The notes under the pieces were generated by a model. The model did not search any database, was not told the origin of the DNA, and worked only from the letters and a program-made list of their open reading frames with translations. A stretch of 56,237 nucleotides of DNA from Pseudomonadota bacterium (GTDB lineage Bacteria; Pseudomonadota; Alphaproteobacteria; Acetobacterales; Acetobacteraceae). Shown piece by piece: positions 1 to 12,824 of this stretch. A program made the position numbers and the translations under genes. Location: the NCBI GenBank assembly GCA_021815825.1, contig JAKAZO010000010.1, positions 1 to 56,237 of the forward strand. Direction: 5' to 3'. Each line of letters begins with the position of its first letter. Positions within the stretch are counted from its first letter, which is position 1.

Positions 1-1352
1 AGCGTGACAAGCCCACTGCCGGCGGCGACGAACGAGAGTGTGGCCGGACGAACCGCGAAGCCGGTCTCGCCCGCATCGAAATACATCACCTTGATGATGC
101 GCACGTAATAGTAGGCGCCAACGACGCTCGTGAGCACGCCGATGATCGCCAGCGTCCACATCCCTGACTGGACGGCGGCGAGGAACACATAGAGCTTGCC
201 GAAGAAGCCGGAGAGCGGCGGAATTCCCGCCATGCTGAACATGAACACGCTCATCAGCATCGCCAGCACTGGATCGCTGCGGCCGAGCCCGGCGAGGTCC
301 GCGATCCCTTCCACCGCCCGTCCACCGCGCCGCATCGCCAGGATGACCGCGAAGGCCCCGGCACTCATGAAGATGTAGACGGCAAGATAGACCAGCACGC
401 CGCGCACGCCGGCGACGGTGCCTGCAGCGAGCCCGATGAGCGCGTAGCCCATGTGCCCGATCGACGAATAGGCCATCAGCCGTTTGATGTTGCGCTGGCC
501 GATGGCGCCGAGCGCGCCGAGCAGCATCGAGGCGATCGAGATCAGCACGACGAGCCCCTGCCACTGCGCCAGGAGATGGCCGAACGGCCCGACCATCAGC
601 CGCAGCAGCAGCCCCATCGCCGCCACCTTCGGCGCGGTGGAGAGGAACGCCGTCACCGGCGTGGGCGCACCCTCGTAGACGTCCGGCGTCCACATATGGA
701 AGGGCACGGCGGAAATCTTGAAGGCGAGGCCGGCAATGATGAAGACGACGCCAACGACCAGCCCGCCCGAGACCTGCGTCGGATCGGCAAGCCCGGCGGC
801 GATGCGGGCAAACTCCATCGTTCCGGTGAAGCCGTACACGAGCGTCATGCCGTAGAGCAGCAGACCGGAGGCGAGCGCGCCGAGCACGAAATACTTCAGT
901 CCCGCTTCCGCCGAGCGCAGATTATCCCGCGCGAACGCAGCAAGCACGTAGATCGAGAGTGACTGCAGCTCGAGACCGAGATAGAGCGTCATCAGGTTCG
1001 CCGCCGAGACCATCACCATCATGCCGACGGTGGCCATCACGATCAGCACCGGGAACTCGAACCGGCCGATGCCCTCGGCGCGGTTATGGTCCACCGACAG
1101 CGCGACGCCCAGTATCGCGCCCGCAAGGATGAGCACCTTCAGCGTCACGCTGAACGGGTCGACGATGAACTGTCCGTCATAGGCATGCCCCGCCCCGGTC
1201 GCGCTCATCAGCACGCCGGCCAGCAGCAGCGCGCCGATCGCCAGCATGCTGCTGAGGAAGCTGCTGTCCTCATTCCGCATCACGCCGAACAGCAGAATTC
1301 CCATCCCGGACAGGGACAGCGCGATCTCCGGCAGTGCCAGTATCCAGTTCAT
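1..1352 (-). CDS. nuoN: NADH-quinone oxidoreductase subunit N (partial, C-terminus off the left edge)
   Basis: Antiporter-like membrane subunit of complex I that takes part in proton pumping across the cytoplasmic membrane. The ATG at 1352-1350 overlaps the nuoM stop by one base (TGATG), which indicates translational coupling. The protein begins [16 protein letters not shown] and continues as alternating hydrophobic segments. The frame stays open to position 1, giving about 450 codons. The family is usually around 480 residues, so only some 30 C-terminal residues are missing. It is the last gene of a nuoA-N operon in the standard order. Identity rests on position after nuoM plus the N-terminal sequence. 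Confidence 0.95.
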   Translation of the reverse strand, partial: MNWILALPEIALSLSGMGILLFGVMRNEDSSFLSSMLAIGALLLAGVLMSATGAGHAYDGQFIVDPFSVTLKVLILAGAILGVALSVDHNRAEGIGRFEFPVLIVMATVGMMVMVSAANLMTLYLGLELQSLSIYVLAAFARDNLRSAEAGLKYFVLGALASGLLLYGMTLVYGFTGTMEFARIAAGLADPTQVSGGLVVGVVFIIAGLAFKISAVPFHMWTPDVYEGAPTPVTAFLSTAPKVAAMGLLLRLMVGPFGHLLAQWQGLVVLISIASMLLGALGAIGQRNIKRLMAYSSIGHMGYALIGLAAGTVAGVRGVLVYLAVYIFMSAGAFAVILAMRRGGRAVEGIADLAGLGRSDPVLAMLMSVFMFSMAGIPPLSGFFGKLYVFLAAVQSGMWTLAIIGVLTSVVGAYYYVRIIKVMYFDAGETGFAVRPATLSFVAAGSGLVT

Positions 1353-2956
1353 CAGCGGACGTCTCCCGAGCTTCCGGCCCGCAGGCTAACGGCAAACGAC
1401 ACTACGCCGCTTTGTGGACCAGCCGCCCCCTCGCCCGCCATTATCACGCGCGCATGTGCCGAAGGTGCGGCCATCGCCGCCTGCTGGTTTCGCACCAGCG
1501 CCGCCACGGAGGCATCGAAAAAGCGTGAGAAGCTGGACGGATAGACACCCATCCACAAAGTCACCACCACGAGCGGCGCAAACACCAGCGCTTCGCGCGG
1601 CGAAAGATCGAGAATGCCGCGCAGGTCGGGCTTGGTGAGACGCCCGAAGAGGACGCGGCGATACAGGTAGAGCATGTATGCCGCGCCGAGGATCATGCCG
1701 GTGCTCGACAGCAGAGCCAGCGAGAAATTCACCCGCAGCGCACCGATCGCGACCAATATCTCCCCGACGAATCCCGAGGTGCCGGGAAGTCCGACCGACG
1801 CCATCATGAACAGCATGAAGGTCAGTGCGTACGCCGGCATGCGATCCGCGAGCCCACCATACCGCGCGATCTCACGCGTGTGCATCCGGTCGTAGATCAC
1901 GCCGACGCAAAGGAACAGCGCCCCCGATACGACCCCGTGCGAGAGCATCTGGAACAGAGCCCCAGACACACCTTGGATGTTCAGGCTGAAAATCCCGACG
2001 GTTACGACGCCCATGTGCGCCACCGACGAGTAGGCGATCAGCTTCTTCATGTCGGTCTGCGCCAGCGCGACGAGCGACGTATAGATCACGGCGATGACCG
2101 ACAGCGCGAACATCAACGGCGCGAAATAGGCCGAGGCTTGCGGTAACATCGGTACCGAGAAGCGCAGAAACCCGTATGCGCCCATCTTCAGGAGCACGCC
2201 GGCCAGAATCACCGACCCCGCCGTCGGCGCCTCCACATGCGCGTCCGGAAGCCAGGTATGCACCGGCCACATCGGCACCTTCACCGCGAACGAGGCGAGA
2301 AAGGCGAGGAACAGCCAGTACTGCATCGTCTGCGGAAACGCGGTCCGCAGCAGGACGGTCATGTCGGTGGTGCCGGCGAAGTGCCACATCGCCAGCAATG
2401 CGAGCAGCATCAGCACCGACCCCGCGAGCGTGTAAAGGAAGAATTTGATTGCTGCGTAGACCCGGCGCGGACCACCCCAGACCCCGATGATCAGATACAT
2501 CGGGATCAGTACGCCCTCGAAGAACATGTAGAAAACGACGAAATCGAGCGCGCAGAACATGCCGACCATCATCGTCTCGAGGACGAGAAAGGCGAGCATG
2601 AACTCGCGCACCCGAGTCGTGATCGCTTCCCAACTCGCCAGGATGCAGATCGGCGTCAGCAGCGTCGACAGCAATACGAAGAGCACGCTGATCCCATCGA
2701 CGCCCATGCGATAGCCGACGCCGAACTCCGGCAGCCACGCGAGGCTCTCGACAAACTGAAAGCCCGACTGTGCAGGATCGAACCGCCACCATAGGATGAG
2801 CGAAAGCCCGAGAACGATCAGACTCGTCCACAGCGCCGTCCAGCGCGCATTCTGCGCCACCGTCGCCTCATCGCCGCGCACCGACATGATCACCGCCCCG
2901 CCGAGAAGCGGCAGGAAGGTAATCAAAGACAGCAGGGGGAAGCCGACCTGATTCAT
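1352..2956 (-). CDS. nuoM: NADH-quinone oxidoreductase subunit M
   Basis: 534-residue polytopic antiporter-like subunit of complex I, one of the three large proton-channel subunits. Residues seen that are conserved in the family: Glu147 in the [10 protein letters not shown] segment (TM5 glutamate), Lys226 in the [15 protein letters not shown] signature and Lys257 in the following helix. Length is about right for alphaproteobacterial NuoM, with a short polar C-terminal tail. It starts 4 bases after the nuoL stop and its own stop overlaps the nuoN start, so it is an internal gene of the operon. Confidence 0.98.
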   Translation of the reverse strand: MNQVGFPLLSLITFLPLLGGAVIMSVRGDEATVAQNARWTALWTSLIVLGLSLILWWRFDPAQSGFQFVESLAWLPEFGVGYRMGVDGISVLFVLLSTLLTPICILASWEAITTRVREFMLAFLVLETMMVGMFCALDFVVFYMFFEGVLIPMYLIIGVWGGPRRVYAAIKFFLYTLAGSVLMLLALLAMWHFAGTTDMTVLLRTAFPQTMQYWLFLAFLASFAVKVPMWPVHTWLPDAHVEAPTAGSVILAGVLLKMGAYGFLRFSVPMLPQASAYFAPLMFALSVIAVIYTSLVALAQTDMKKLIAYSSVAHMGVVTVGIFSLNIQGVSGALFQMLSHGVVSGALFLCVGVIYDRMHTREIARYGGLADRMPAYALTFMLFMMASVGLPGTSGFVGEILVAIGALRVNFSLALLSSTGMILGAAYMLYLYRRVLFGRLTKPDLRGILDLSPREALVFAPLVVVTLWMGVYPSSFSRFFDASVAALVRNQQAAMAAPSAHARVIMAGEGAAGPQSGVVSFAVSLRAGSSGDVR

Positions 2957-2960
2957 TGTC

Positions 2961-4892
2961 TCACCGGAACAGCAGGTAGATCGTGACCAGCAGCACCAGG
3001 CCGATCAGCATGGAAAACGCGTATATCGCGATTGACCCGGTCTGCAGCTTCACGACCTGCGCCGACGAGTCGGTGGCCAGCGAGGCGAGTCCGTTCGGAA
3101 CCCCATCGATCAGGGTCGCATCACCAACCTGCCACAGCGAACGTGCGAGCGCCATCATCGGCCGGACAAGGACCGCATCGTAGAGCTCGTCGAAGTACCA
3201 CTTGTTGAGCAGGAACCGATAGATCGGCCCGAACGCGCGGGCGAGCGTGCCGGGCAGCGAGGGCGCCGTAACATACATCCCATAGGCCAGCGCAATGCCC
3301 AGGACACCCATCACCGTCGGCAGCAGGGCGACCGATTCAGGCACCCGCTCCAGATCCGCGAGGACGTGGTTCGCGGGCCCGTTCACGATCGCCGCGCGCC
3401 AGAATTCGTGCCACCCCTCACCGATGAATTGAGCATGAAAGCCCATCCCGCTGAAGACCGCGCCGATCGCCAGCACGATCAGCGGCACCAGCATCACCGC
3501 CGGGCTCTCGTGTACGTGGGCCATCACGCCGGCCTCGGCGCGCGGCCTACCGTGGAACGTCATGATCAGCAGGCGCCAGGAGTAGAACGCCGTGAGGAAA
3601 GCGGCGGCAACACCACATGCAAAGGCATAGGACCCGACCCCGGTACCGACATCGAAGTCCGCCTCCAGAATCGCATCCTTCGAGTAGTAGCCAGCAAAGA
3701 ACGGGATGCCCGCCAGTGCCAGATTGCCGATCCACATGACCACGTAAGTGATGGGGATCTTTTTCCAGATGCCGCCCATCAGCCGCATGTCCTGCTCCCC
3801 GCTCATGGCGTGGATCACCGACCCCGCGCCTAGGAACAGCAGCGCCTTGAAAAAAGCATGCGTGATGAGATGAAAGATCGCCACCTGGTAGGCGCCGACA
3901 CCGGCGGCCATGAACATATAGCCGAGCTGCGAGCAGGTCGAATAGGCAATCACACGCTTGATGTCATTCTGCACGCAACCGACCGTCGCCGCGAACAGCG
4001 CGGTCGAGCCGCCGACAATGACGATCAACGCCTTTGCCGTCGGCGCGTATTCGAGCAGCGGCGACATGCGCGCGACGAGAAAGACCCCGGCCGTCACCAT
4101 CGTCGCTGCGTGGATGAGCGCCGACACCGGTGTGGGCCCCTCCATCGCGTCCGGCAGCCAGGTGTGCAACCCGATCTGCGCGGACTTGCCCATTGCCCCG
4201 ATGAACAGCAGCACGCCGATCACCTCCAGCACGGGCCACACGCCGCCGAACACGGCATAGGTGTCCCCGGCGTGCTGCCCGACGGCGGCGAAAATCACCG
4301 GGAATTCGACCGAGCCAAAAACGAAGAAAACAAGCGCGATCCCGACCGCGAAGAACAGGTCGGCGATGCGGTTGACCAGGAACGCCTTGATCGCCGCCGC
4401 GCACGCCGACGGCTTGTCGTACCAGTAGCCGATCAGCAGATAGCTCGCCAGGCCCACACCCTCCCAGCCGAAGAACAGCTGCACGAGATTGTCCGCCGTC
4501 ACCAGCATCAGCATCGCGAAGCTGAACAGGGACAGGTACGAGAAGAACCGATACCTCGGATACTCGTCGTGGCCCATGTAGCCGACGCTGTAGATATGAA
4601 TCATGGTCGAGATGAGCGTCACCATCGCGACCATCACTGCGGAGAGCGCATCGTACCGCAGCGCCCAGGCGACATGGAAAGGACCAGCGCTGATCCACGG
4701 GCCGAGGTCCACTGTCCCGGCCTCCGCGCCGCCCCAGGCCAGTTCGGCGAAGGCAATATTCCCGCAGATCGCGGCGATGACCATCCCGAGGATGCTCACC
4801 GCCTGCGCCGCACGATCGCCGATAGCGCGGCCGAGAAGCCCGGCGATGGCCGAACCCAGAATCGGGGCGAAGACAGCTGCGGCGTAGATCAT
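2961..4892 (-). CDS. nuoL: NADH-quinone oxidoreductase subunit L
   Basis: 643-residue membrane subunit, the most distal proton-pumping antiporter-like subunit of complex I. Glu144 in [16 protein letters not shown] and Lys236 in [19 protein letters not shown] are the expected channel residues. The C-terminal part has the extra long helix region typical of NuoL (ends in a hydrophobic segment, residues about 620-643). A 47-base gap separates it from nuoK. It is followed by nuoM after 4 bases. Confidence 0.98.
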   Translation of the reverse strand: MIYAAAVFAPILGSAIAGLLGRAIGDRAAQAVSILGMVIAAICGNIAFAELAWGGAEAGTVDLGPWISAGPFHVAWALRYDALSAVMVAMVTLISTMIHIYSVGYMGHDEYPRYRFFSYLSLFSFAMLMLVTADNLVQLFFGWEGVGLASYLLIGYWYDKPSACAAAIKAFLVNRIADLFFAVGIALVFFVFGSVEFPVIFAAVGQHAGDTYAVFGGVWPVLEVIGVLLFIGAMGKSAQIGLHTWLPDAMEGPTPVSALIHAATMVTAGVFLVARMSPLLEYAPTAKALIVIVGGSTALFAATVGCVQNDIKRVIAYSTCSQLGYMFMAAGVGAYQVAIFHLITHAFFKALLFLGAGSVIHAMSGEQDMRLMGGIWKKIPITYVVMWIGNLALAGIPFFAGYYSKDAILEADFDVGTGVGSYAFACGVAAAFLTAFYSWRLLIMTFHGRPRAEAGVMAHVHESPAVMLVPLIVLAIGAVFSGMGFHAQFIGEGWHEFWRAAIVNGPANHVLADLERVPESVALLPTVMGVLGIALAYGMYVTAPSLPGTLARAFGPIYRFLLNKWYFDELYDAVLVRPMMALARSLWQVGDATLIDGVPNGLASLATDSSAQVVKLQTGSIAIYAFSMLIGLVLLVTIYLLFR

Positions 4893-4939
4893 CGCGAAAC
4901 CCGTGCACGCGTGAGAAACAGGGGGGGCATCACTGCGGC

Positions 4940-5251
4940 TCAGCCCTTCATCAAAGTGACGTCTTCGACTTCAATCGATCCGCGATTGCGGAAATACACG
5001 ACGACGATGGCCAACCCGATCGCGGCCTCCGCCGCCGCCACCGTCAGCACGAACATGGCGAAGATCTGGCCGGCTAGATCACCGAGCGTTGCTGAGAAGG
5101 CAACCAGATTGAGGTTCACCGCCAGAAGGATCAGCTCGATCGACATCAGGATGACGATGACGTTCTTGCGGTTGAGGAAGATGCCGAACACACCGAGCAC
5201 CAACAGAACAGCACTCACGGCGAGATAATGACCGAGGCTCACTGGCAGCAT
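4940..5251 (-). CDS. nuoK: NADH-quinone oxidoreductase subunit K
   Basis: 103-residue three-helix membrane subunit of complex I, related to MrpC. Glu39 in the second helix ([13 protein letters not shown]) and Glu75 in the third helix ([11 protein letters not shown]) match the two buried glutamates important for proton transfer. The start codon directly abuts the nuoJ stop with no intervening base, consistent with coupled translation in the nuo operon. Confidence 0.97.
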   Translation of the reverse strand: MLPVSLGHYLAVSAVLLVLGVFGIFLNRKNVIVILMSIELILLAVNLNLVAFSATLGDLAGQIFAMFVLTVAAAEAAIGLAIVVVYFRNRGSIEVEDVTLMKG

Positions 5252-5962
5252 CTAACGAACCTCCGCAGCATGAGTTCCGCCATGCCCGTGGCCGCCCCCG
5301 TGCGGCTCGGCCGGCGCAACCGCTGGTTCCGGAAGGGGACGCAGGAACTCCGCCTCCGTCACCGCGGCCCCGAGCCCGACCTTGACCAGCACGAGCGTAT
5401 CCTCGACGCGCTGCGAAACCTGACGCGCGATATTCTGGTGTCGCGAGGTCTTTCGCTCCCGCAATGTCAGTACGATCGCCCCGATCATGGCCACGAGCAG
5501 CACCAGACCCGAGATCTGAAACAGCAGGACATTGTGCGTGTAGAGCAGGTCACCGAGCGCAGCCGTGTTGGAGCCCGTGCTTGGCGCGACGGCGCCCCGC
5601 AGCGAGGCGGACTGCGGCAGAAGCTGCCAGCCGCCGAGGACACTGGCCAGTTCGACGAGCAGGATCACGCCCACCGTCGCTCCCACGGGCGCGTAGCGTT
5701 GGACCCCCTCCCGCAAGCGAGTGAAGTCGATATCCAGCATCATCACCACGAAAAGGAACAGCACGGCGACCGCGCCGACATAGACGATGACCAGGATCAT
5801 CGCGAGAAATTCGGCGCCGGCCAGCAGGAACAGTCCAGCAGCGTTGAAGAAGGCAAGGATGAGGAACAGCACCGAATGCACAGGGTTGCGCGCGCTCACC
5901 ACGAGCGCCGCCGAGCCGAGAAGCACCGCCGCAAAGACATAGAATGCCAGCGTCGCAATCAT
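5252..5962 (-). CDS. nuoJ: NADH-quinone oxidoreductase subunit J, with a His/Gly-rich C-terminal tail
   Basis: Membrane subunit J of complex I. I place the start at the ATG at 5962 (MIATLAFYVFA), which aligns with the usual family N-terminus; an ATG seven codons upstream (5983) would add MPAGRAG. Five hydrophobic segments are visible, including the conserved YVGAVAVLFLFVVMM helix (TM3, which contains the pi-bulge in known structures). With the 5962 start the protein is 236 residues, longer than many homologues because of a polar tail. That tail carries repeated His and Gly residues close to its end (EPHGGGHGHGGTHAAEV). The tail's role is unknown. Confidence 0.95.
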   Translation of the reverse strand: MIATLAFYVFAAVLLGSAALVVSARNPVHSVLFLILAFFNAAGLFLLAGAEFLAMILVIVYVGAVAVLFLFVVMMLDIDFTRLREGVQRYAPVGATVGVILLVELASVLGGWQLLPQSASLRGAVAPSTGSNTAALGDLLYTHNVLLFQISGLVLLVAMIGAIVLTLRERKTSRHQNIARQVSQRVEDTLVLVKVGLGAAVTEAEFLRPLPEPAVAPAEPHGGGHGHGGTHAAEVR

Positions 5963-6019
5963 CCCTGCCCGTCCCGCCGGCATCGGCCGGCCTTCATGCG
6001 ACCAACGAAGCTCATGCGC

Positions 6020-6508
6020 TCACCGGTACGGAGCGTCGAGTTCGAGCCGCTTGGCGATCTCCGCTTCCCAGCGGTCTCCATTCGCCAGCAGCCGGTCTTT
6101 GTTGTACATCAGTTCCTCGCGCGTCTCGGTAGCGAACTCGAAATTGGGACCTTCGACGATCGCGTCGACCGGACATGCCTCCTCGCAAAGTCCGCAATAG
6201 ATGCACTTCGTCATGTCGATATCGTAGCGCGTGGTCCGCCGAGAGCCGTCGTCACGGGGCTCAGCCTCGATGGTGATCGCCTGCGCCGGGCAGATGGCCT
6301 CGCACAATTTGCAGGCGATGCAGCGTTCCTCGCCATTGGGGTAGCGTCGCAGCGCGTGCTCACCCTTGAAGCGTGCACTGATCGGGTTCTTCTCGTAAGG
6401 ATAGTTGATGGTTGCCTTGGACTTGAAGGCATAGCGCATCGTCAGCGCCAGGCCGGCCCAAATCTCCCCGAGCAACAGCCCCCGCGCTGAGCGGTCCAAA
6501 AAGCCCAT
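6020..6508 (-). CDS. nuoI: NADH-quinone oxidoreductase subunit I (two [4Fe-4S] clusters)
   Basis: 162-residue peripheral-arm subunit that carries clusters N6a and N6b on the electron path from NADH to the quinone site. Two complete CxxCxxCxxxCP motifs are seen, with cysteines at 63/66/69/73 and 102/105/108/112. The N-terminal amphipathic region that contacts the membrane arm is present. It lies 47 bases after nuoH and precedes nuoJ, as in other proteobacterial nuo operons. Confidence 0.98.
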   Translation of the reverse strand: MGFLDRSARGLLLGEIWAGLALTMRYAFKSKATINYPYEKNPISARFKGEHALRRYPNGEERCIACKLCEAICPAQAITIEAEPRDDGSRRTTRYDIDMTKCIYCGLCEEACPVDAIVEGPNFEFATETREELMYNKDRLLANGDRWEAEIAKRLELDAPYR

Positions 6509-6555
6509 CGGTCAATCTCCTTGCCGCGCGTGCACCGCGGGACAGTGCAGCGCGA

Positions 6556-7569
6556 TCATGTCCGCGGCACCCAACCGGTTGCCATCAGCACGCCCGCCGT
6601 CAGCACGAGCCAGAACAACGACAGCGGCAGGAACACCTTCCAGCCGAGGCGCATCAGCTGGTCGTAGCGATAGCGGGGCAATGTGCCACGGACCCAGATG
6701 AAAACGAACATGCAGGCGAAGACCTTGAGCAGGAACCAGATCGGCCCCGGCAGCCAGGTGAACGGCTCAACCCCGAACGGCGCCAGCCAGCCGCCTAGGA
6801 ACAGGATCGTCGTCATCGCGCTCATGAGGAACATGTTGGCGTATTCGCCGAGGAAGAACAGACCGAAAGCGAGCGAGCTGTATTCGACGAAGAACCCCGC
6901 GACGATCTCGCTCTCGCCCTCCGGCAAGTCGAAGGGCGACCGGTTCGTCTCCGCGAGGCCCGAGATGAAGAACACGAGGAACATCGGGAACAGCGGGAGC
7001 GCAAACCACACGTGGCGCTGCGCCAGCACGATGTCGTTCAGGTTCAGGCTACCAACGCACAGCAGCACGCTTACCATCACGAAGCCGATCGAGACCTCGT
7101 AACTCACCATCTGCGCCGCGCTGCGCATCGCGCCGAGGAAAGCATATTTCGAGTTGCTCGCCCAGCCGGCGATGATGACACCATAGACGCCCAGCGAACT
7201 GATGGCGAACAGGTACAAGACGCCGACGTTGATCTTCGCCACCGCCCAGCCGTCGTTCACTGGCACAACGGCCCAGGCGATCATCGCCAGCACGAAAGTG
7301 ATGACAGGCGCCAGGAGAAACAGAGCCCGATTCGCCCCGGTGGGGATGATCGTCTCTTTCATCAACATCTTGAGTGCGTCGGCGAACGGCTGAAGCAGGC
7401 CGAACAGCCCGACGACGTTCGGACCCTTCCGCAAATGCATCGCCGCCAGCACCTTGCGCTCGGCCCACGTCGCGTAGGCGACGAAGACGAGCAACGGCAC
7501 CAGGATCGCCAGAGTTTCGAGCACCAGCAGGATGAGCGTGCCGATGGGCGTGGCGAGGAATTCGGTCAT
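6556..7569 (-). CDS. nuoH: NADH-quinone oxidoreductase subunit H
   Basis: 337-residue membrane subunit that forms the quinone chamber and links the peripheral and membrane arms of complex I. Signature stretches seen: [19 protein letters not shown] near residue 37 and the loop [19 protein letters not shown] near residue 205, which is diagnostic of the ND1/NuoH family. About eight hydrophobic helices. It begins 6 bases after the nuoG stop. Confidence 0.98.
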   Translation of the reverse strand: MTEFLATPIGTLILLVLETLAILVPLLVFVAYATWAERKVLAAMHLRKGPNVVGLFGLLQPFADALKMLMKETIIPTGANRALFLLAPVITFVLAMIAWAVVPVNDGWAVAKINVGVLYLFAISSLGVYGVIIAGWASNSKYAFLGAMRSAAQMVSYEVSIGFVMVSVLLCVGSLNLNDIVLAQRHVWFALPLFPMFLVFFISGLAETNRSPFDLPEGESEIVAGFFVEYSSLAFGLFFLGEYANMFLMSAMTTILFLGGWLAPFGVEPFTWLPGPIWFLLKVFACMFVFIWVRGTLPRYRYDQLMRLGWKVFLPLSLFWLVLTAGVLMATGWVPRT

Positions 7570-7575
7570 CGCGGT

Positions 7576-9633
7576 CTATTCCGCCGCCTGCATGAGGGAG
7601 GGTCCGAGAGTCCTCGCGCATTCGGCCATCGTCGGGCTCGCGCGGCTGATCGGGTCGGTACGGTAGTAGTCGGCGACGAAGGGCACGAACGGTGCATCTC
7701 CCAAGCCGCCGCTGTCGCCCGCAGGTCCGGCCATATCGGTGCACGCCAGCCGCGGCAACGTGTCCAACCGGGCGAAGGTCGGATGAGCCTCGCCGAGCCG
7801 GCGGCGCACGGCAACGAGATCGTCGTAAGGCAGGGGCCGCCCGATCACCTCGCTGAAGGCGCGCAGGATTTTCCAGTCCTCGCGGGCCTCGCCTGGTGGG
7901 TGGAGAGCGGCCGCGGTGCGCTGCGTGCGCCCCTCCGTATTGACGTAGGTTCCGCCCTTCTCCGTATAGGCGGCACCGGGGAGGATGACATCGGCGCGCG
8001 CCGCGCCGGCATCGCCATGGTGGCCCTGATAGACGACGAACGTGCTGGCACCGATCGCGCCAGTGTCGATTTCGTCAGCGCCCAGCAGCCACAGCAGATC
8101 CACGCCGCCGCCAACCATCGCCGCGACATCCTTGCCGTGCGGTCCGGGCAGAAAGCCGAGATCAAGCGCACCAACGCGCGACGCAGCGCTGTGGAGCATG
8201 TTGAACCCGTGCCAATCCGCACCGAGCATGCCGAACTGGCCAGCAAGTTGCCACGCCGCCGCCAAAACCGCGGCCCCGTCGGCCCGGGCCACGGCACCTT
8301 GGCCGAGGATCAACATGGGCCGCTTCGCCGCCGACATGACCGACGAGAACGGATGCGCTCCGGCCAGAAGCGCGCGCAGGGCCGCCGGGCCCGTGCCGAT
8401 CCACTCGACACCGTAGGTCAGATCAGCGGTCGAGCCGATCGCGGCGATCGGGAAACTCCCAGCCAGAACGCGCTTGCGAATGCGCGCGTTCAAGATCGGC
8501 GCTTCGTGCCGAGGGTTCGTACCGATGAGCAGCAGCGCGTCGGCCTCGTCGATCCCGGCGATGCTGGTATTGAAGCAATAGAAGTCGCGCCGCGTCGCCT
8601 CCAGCTTCTCACCACGCTGGCGGCAATCGAGATTGGGCGAACCCAGCCCCGTCATGAGGTCCTTCAGCGCGACCATGCTCTCGGCGTCGGCGAGATCGCC
8701 CGCAATCGCGCCAATGCGCGCACCGCTCAGCCCCTGGAGCCGCTCGGCGATGGCCGCGAGGGCCTCCGGCCACGAAACGGCGACCAGCTTTCCCTCCCGC
8801 CGGAGCCATGGCCGATCGAGGCGGCGACGTTTCAGACCGTCGAGCGAGAAACGCGCCTTGTCGCCGAGCCACTCCTCGTTCACGTCCTCATTCAGCCGAG
8901 GCAGGATGCGCAGCACTTCCGAACCGCGGGTGTCGACGCGAATATTCGTCCCCACGGCGTCGAGCACGTCGATGCTGTCCGTCTTGTTCAATTCCCAGGG
9001 CCGCGCGACGAAGGCGTAGGGCTTCGATGTCAGCGCGCCGACCGGGCAGATATCGATGAGGTTGCCGGAGAGCTCCGAACTCAGCGCCTTCTCGACATAG
9101 GTGCCGATCTCCATGTTCTCGCCGCGCGCGGTGGCACCGAGTTCGGGCACGCCGGCGATCTCCTGAGCGAAGCGGATGCAGCGGGTGCACTGGATGCAGC
9201 GCGTCATGACCGTCTTCACCAGCGGGCCGAGATCCTTGTCCTTCACGGCGCGCTTGTTCTCGTGATAGCGCGAATGGTCCATGCCGTAGGCCATCGACTG
9301 GTCTTGCAGGTCGCATTCGCCGCCCTGATCGCATATCGGACAGTCGAGCGGATGATTGATCAGCAGGAATTCCATGACCCCGCGGCGCGACTGGCGCACC
9401 ATGGGGCTATCGGTCTTCACCACCATGCCGTCCGCGACCGGAAAGGCGCAGGAAGCAACGGGCTTCGGATTCTTCTCGATCTCGACGAGGCACATGCGGC
9501 AATTTCCGGCCACGGAGAGGCGCTCGTGATAGCAGAAGCGCGGGATTTCCTTCCCCGCCATCTCGCACGCCTGCAGCACCGACGCTCCGCTCGGGACCTC
9601 GACCTCGATCCCGTCGACTGTGACCTTCGCCAT
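7576..9633 (-). CDS. nuoG: NADH-quinone oxidoreductase subunit G (75-kDa type)
   Basis: 685-residue iron-sulfur subunit of the peripheral arm. Cluster ligands can be assigned: N1b [2Fe-2S] Cys34/45/48/62; N5 His94, Cys98/101/107; N4 Cys146/149/152/196. The C-terminal two thirds is the molybdopterin-oxidoreductase-like fold without cofactor, as in mitochondrial-type 75-kDa subunits. I do not see the extra N7 cysteine motif found in the longer enterobacterial form. Gaps to nuoF and nuoH are 4 and 6 bases. Confidence 0.98.
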   Translation of the reverse strand: MAKVTVDGIEVEVPSGASVLQACEMAGKEIPRFCYHERLSVAGNCRMCLVEIEKNPKPVASCAFPVADGMVVKTDSPMVRQSRRGVMEFLLINHPLDCPICDQGGECDLQDQSMAYGMDHSRYHENKRAVKDKDLGPLVKTVMTRCIQCTRCIRFAQEIAGVPELGATARGENMEIGTYVEKALSSELSGNLIDICPVGALTSKPYAFVARPWELNKTDSIDVLDAVGTNIRVDTRGSEVLRILPRLNEDVNEEWLGDKARFSLDGLKRRRLDRPWLRREGKLVAVSWPEALAAIAERLQGLSGARIGAIAGDLADAESMVALKDLMTGLGSPNLDCRQRGEKLEATRRDFYCFNTSIAGIDEADALLLIGTNPRHEAPILNARIRKRVLAGSFPIAAIGSTADLTYGVEWIGTGPAALRALLAGAHPFSSVMSAAKRPMLILGQGAVARADGAAVLAAAWQLAGQFGMLGADWHGFNMLHSAASRVGALDLGFLPGPHGKDVAAMVGGGVDLLWLLGADEIDTGAIGASTFVVYQGHHGDAGAARADVILPGAAYTEKGGTYVNTEGRTQRTAAALHPPGEAREDWKILRAFSEVIGRPLPYDDLVAVRRRLGEAHPTFARLDTLPRLACTDMAGPAGDSGGLGDAPFVPFVADYYRTDPISRASPTMAECARTLGPSLMQAAE

Positions 9634-9637
9634 CGCC

Positions 9638-10930
<1,293 letters not shown>

Positions 10931-10934
10931 AGCT

Positions 10935-11591
10935 TCACTCCGCAGGCGGGATGGCGGCGGCCGGGGTTAGCCCAACCAAGGTCTGCGGGCCGCCTTCAGG
11001 AGCCGAAGTCTGGCGGCCGATGGTCGAGCCGGGCGGCGGCACCTCGCCACGCTTCAGCGCCGCAATCAGCGCCTCGGTCCGTGGCCCGTCGAGATCCTCG
11101 TAGAAATCATCGTTCACCTGCAGGATCGGCGCATTGACGCAGGCGCCGAGACATTCAACCTCGGTCATGGTGAACAGTCCGTCGGAACTGGTCTCGCCGA
11201 AGCCGCCGACCCCGGCTGTGCGTCGGCACGCCGCCACGATCTCGTCGGAGCCACGCAGCCAGCACGGCGTCGTCGTGCAGACCTGCAGATGGAAGCGCCC
11301 GACCGGCCGGAGCTGGAACATGGTGTAGAAGGTGGCGACTTCGTACACTCGGATCGGCGCCATTCCAAGCCGGCGCGCGATCTCGTCCATGGCCACTCGT
11401 GGAACCCACGCGCTCCCTGTCTGGCGGCCCATCTGGCGCTGTACGAGATAGAGCAGCGGCAGCACGGCGCTCGCCTGCTTGCCAGCGGGGTAGCGGGCCA
11501 GGACGCGGCTGATCTCCACTTCGCTTTCGGAGTCGAAAACGAAGTGTGCCGGCTGGAACGGTTCGGCACCGGCGTCGGTCTGGTCTGTCAT
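10935..11591 (-). CDS. nuoE: NADH-quinone oxidoreductase subunit E (24-kDa type)
   Basis: 218-residue thioredoxin-like subunit that carries the off-path [2Fe-2S] cluster N1a. The ligands are Cys105, Cys110, Cys147 and Cys151 (CTTTPC ... ECLGAC). The family segment [11 protein letters not shown] is at residues 82-92. A Pro-rich C-terminal tail of about 40 residues follows the conserved fold. The gene starts 3 bases after the nuoD stop. Confidence 0.97.
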   Translation of the reverse strand: MTDQTDAGAEPFQPAHFVFDSESEVEISRVLARYPAGKQASAVLPLLYLVQRQMGRQTGSAWVPRVAMDEIARRLGMAPIRVYEVATFYTMFQLRPVGRFHLQVCTTTPCWLRGSDEIVAACRRTAGVGGFGETSSDGLFTMTEVECLGACVNAPILQVNDDFYEDLDGPRTEALIAALKRGEVPPPGSTIGRQTSAPEGGPQTLVGLTPAAAIPPAE

Positions 11592-11594
11592 GAT

Positions 11595-12824
11595 CTAGCG
11601 ATCCACTTCACCGAACACGAGATCGAGCGACCCGATGATGGCGACCGCGTCGGCCAGCATGTGCCGCTTCGAAAGCACCTCGATTGCCTGCAGATGCGCG
11701 AAACCGGTGGGCCGGATCTTGCACCGGTAGGGGCGGTTGGAACCATCCGCCACGAGGTAGACCCCAAACTCTCCCTTGGGGCTTTCCACCACCGTGTAGG
11801 TGGCGCCGGCGGGAACGTGATAGCCCTCGGTATAGAGCTTGAAATGATGGATGAGCGACTCCATCGATCGCTTCATCTCAGCGCGTGGCGGCGGCGCGAT
11901 CTTGTTGTCCTGCACCTTCACGGGCCCCGGCTGCATCCGCGCCAGGCACTGCTTCACGATGCGCGCGCTCTGCCGCATCTCCTCCATGCGGACCAGATAG
12001 CGGTCGTAGCAGTCGCCGTTGCGTCCTACGGGAACCTCGAACTCGACCTGATCATACATGTCGTAGGGCTGCGAACGCCGAAGGTCCCAGGGCACGCCCG
12101 AGGCGCGCAGGCATGGACCCGAAAATCCCCAGGCCAGAGCATCCTCCGGGCCGATGGCGCCGATGTCCACGGTGCGCTGCTTCCAGATCCGGTTGCCGGT
12201 CAGCAACGTCTGCAGGTCGTCGACGAGCTTCGGGAATGTCTCGGCCCAATCGGCGATCCGCTCCTCGAGTCCGGCCGGCAGATCCTTGGCGACACCGCCG
12301 GGCCGGAAATAGTTTGCGTGCAGACGCGCACCTGAAGCCGCTTCGTGGAATTCGAGCAGCTTCTCGCGCTCCTCGAAGCCCCACATCACCGGCGTGATGG
12401 CACCGACATCGAGCCCATAGGTGGTGATGTTGAGAAGATGATTGAGTACGCGCGTGATCTCGGCGAAGAGCGTGCGGATCCACTTCGCGCGCGCGGGCAC
12501 TTCGATCCCGAGCAGCTTTTCCGTTGCCAATGCGAAAGCATGCTCCTCGCACATCGGCGAGACGTAATCGAGTCGATCGAAATACGGCAGCGCCTGCATG
12601 TAGGATTTGTACTCGATCAGCTTCTCGGTGCCGCGATGGAGCAGCCCGACATGCGGGTCGGCACGCTCGACAACCTCCCCATCCATCTCCAGCACCAGAC
12701 GCAACACGCCATGCGCGGCCGGGTGCTGTGGGCCGAAATTGATGGCGTGGCTGTCGATCTCGACGACCCGACGCTCCGCCGCCTCGACCGCCCGTTCGCC
12801 CGCGGTCACCTCCGGTTCGGCCAT
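11595..12824 (-). CDS. nuoD: NADH-quinone oxidoreductase subunit D (49-kDa type)
   Basis: 409-residue subunit that lines the quinone-binding pocket together with NuoB. The conserved loop [15 protein letters not shown] is close to the N-terminus, followed by [15 protein letters not shown] place the start at the ATG at 12824 ([13 protein letters not shown]); the open frame runs upstream, but that extension only overlaps nuoC and has no family similarity. The ATG overlaps the nuoC stop by one base (TGATG). NuoC and NuoD are separate here, not fused as in enterobacteria. Confidence 0.97.
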   Translation of the reverse strand: MAEPEVTAGERAVEAAERRVVEIDSHAINFGPQHPAAHGVLRLVLEMDGEVVERADPHVGLLHRGTEKLIEYKSYMQALPYFDRLDYVSPMCEEHAFALATEKLLGIEVPARAKWIRTLFAEITRVLNHLLNITTYGLDVGAITPVMWGFEEREKLLEFHEAASGARLHANYFRPGGVAKDLPAGLEERIADWAETFPKLVDDLQTLLTGNRIWKQRTVDIGAIGPEDALAWGFSGPCLRASGVPWDLRRSQPYDMYDQVEFEVPVGRNGDCYDRYLVRMEEMRQSARIVKQCLARMQPGPVKVQDNKIAPPPRAEMKRSMESLIHHFKLYTEGYHVPAGATYTVVESPKGEFGVYLVADGSNRPYRCKIRPTGFAHLQAIEVLSKRHMLADAVAIIGSLDLVFGEVDR

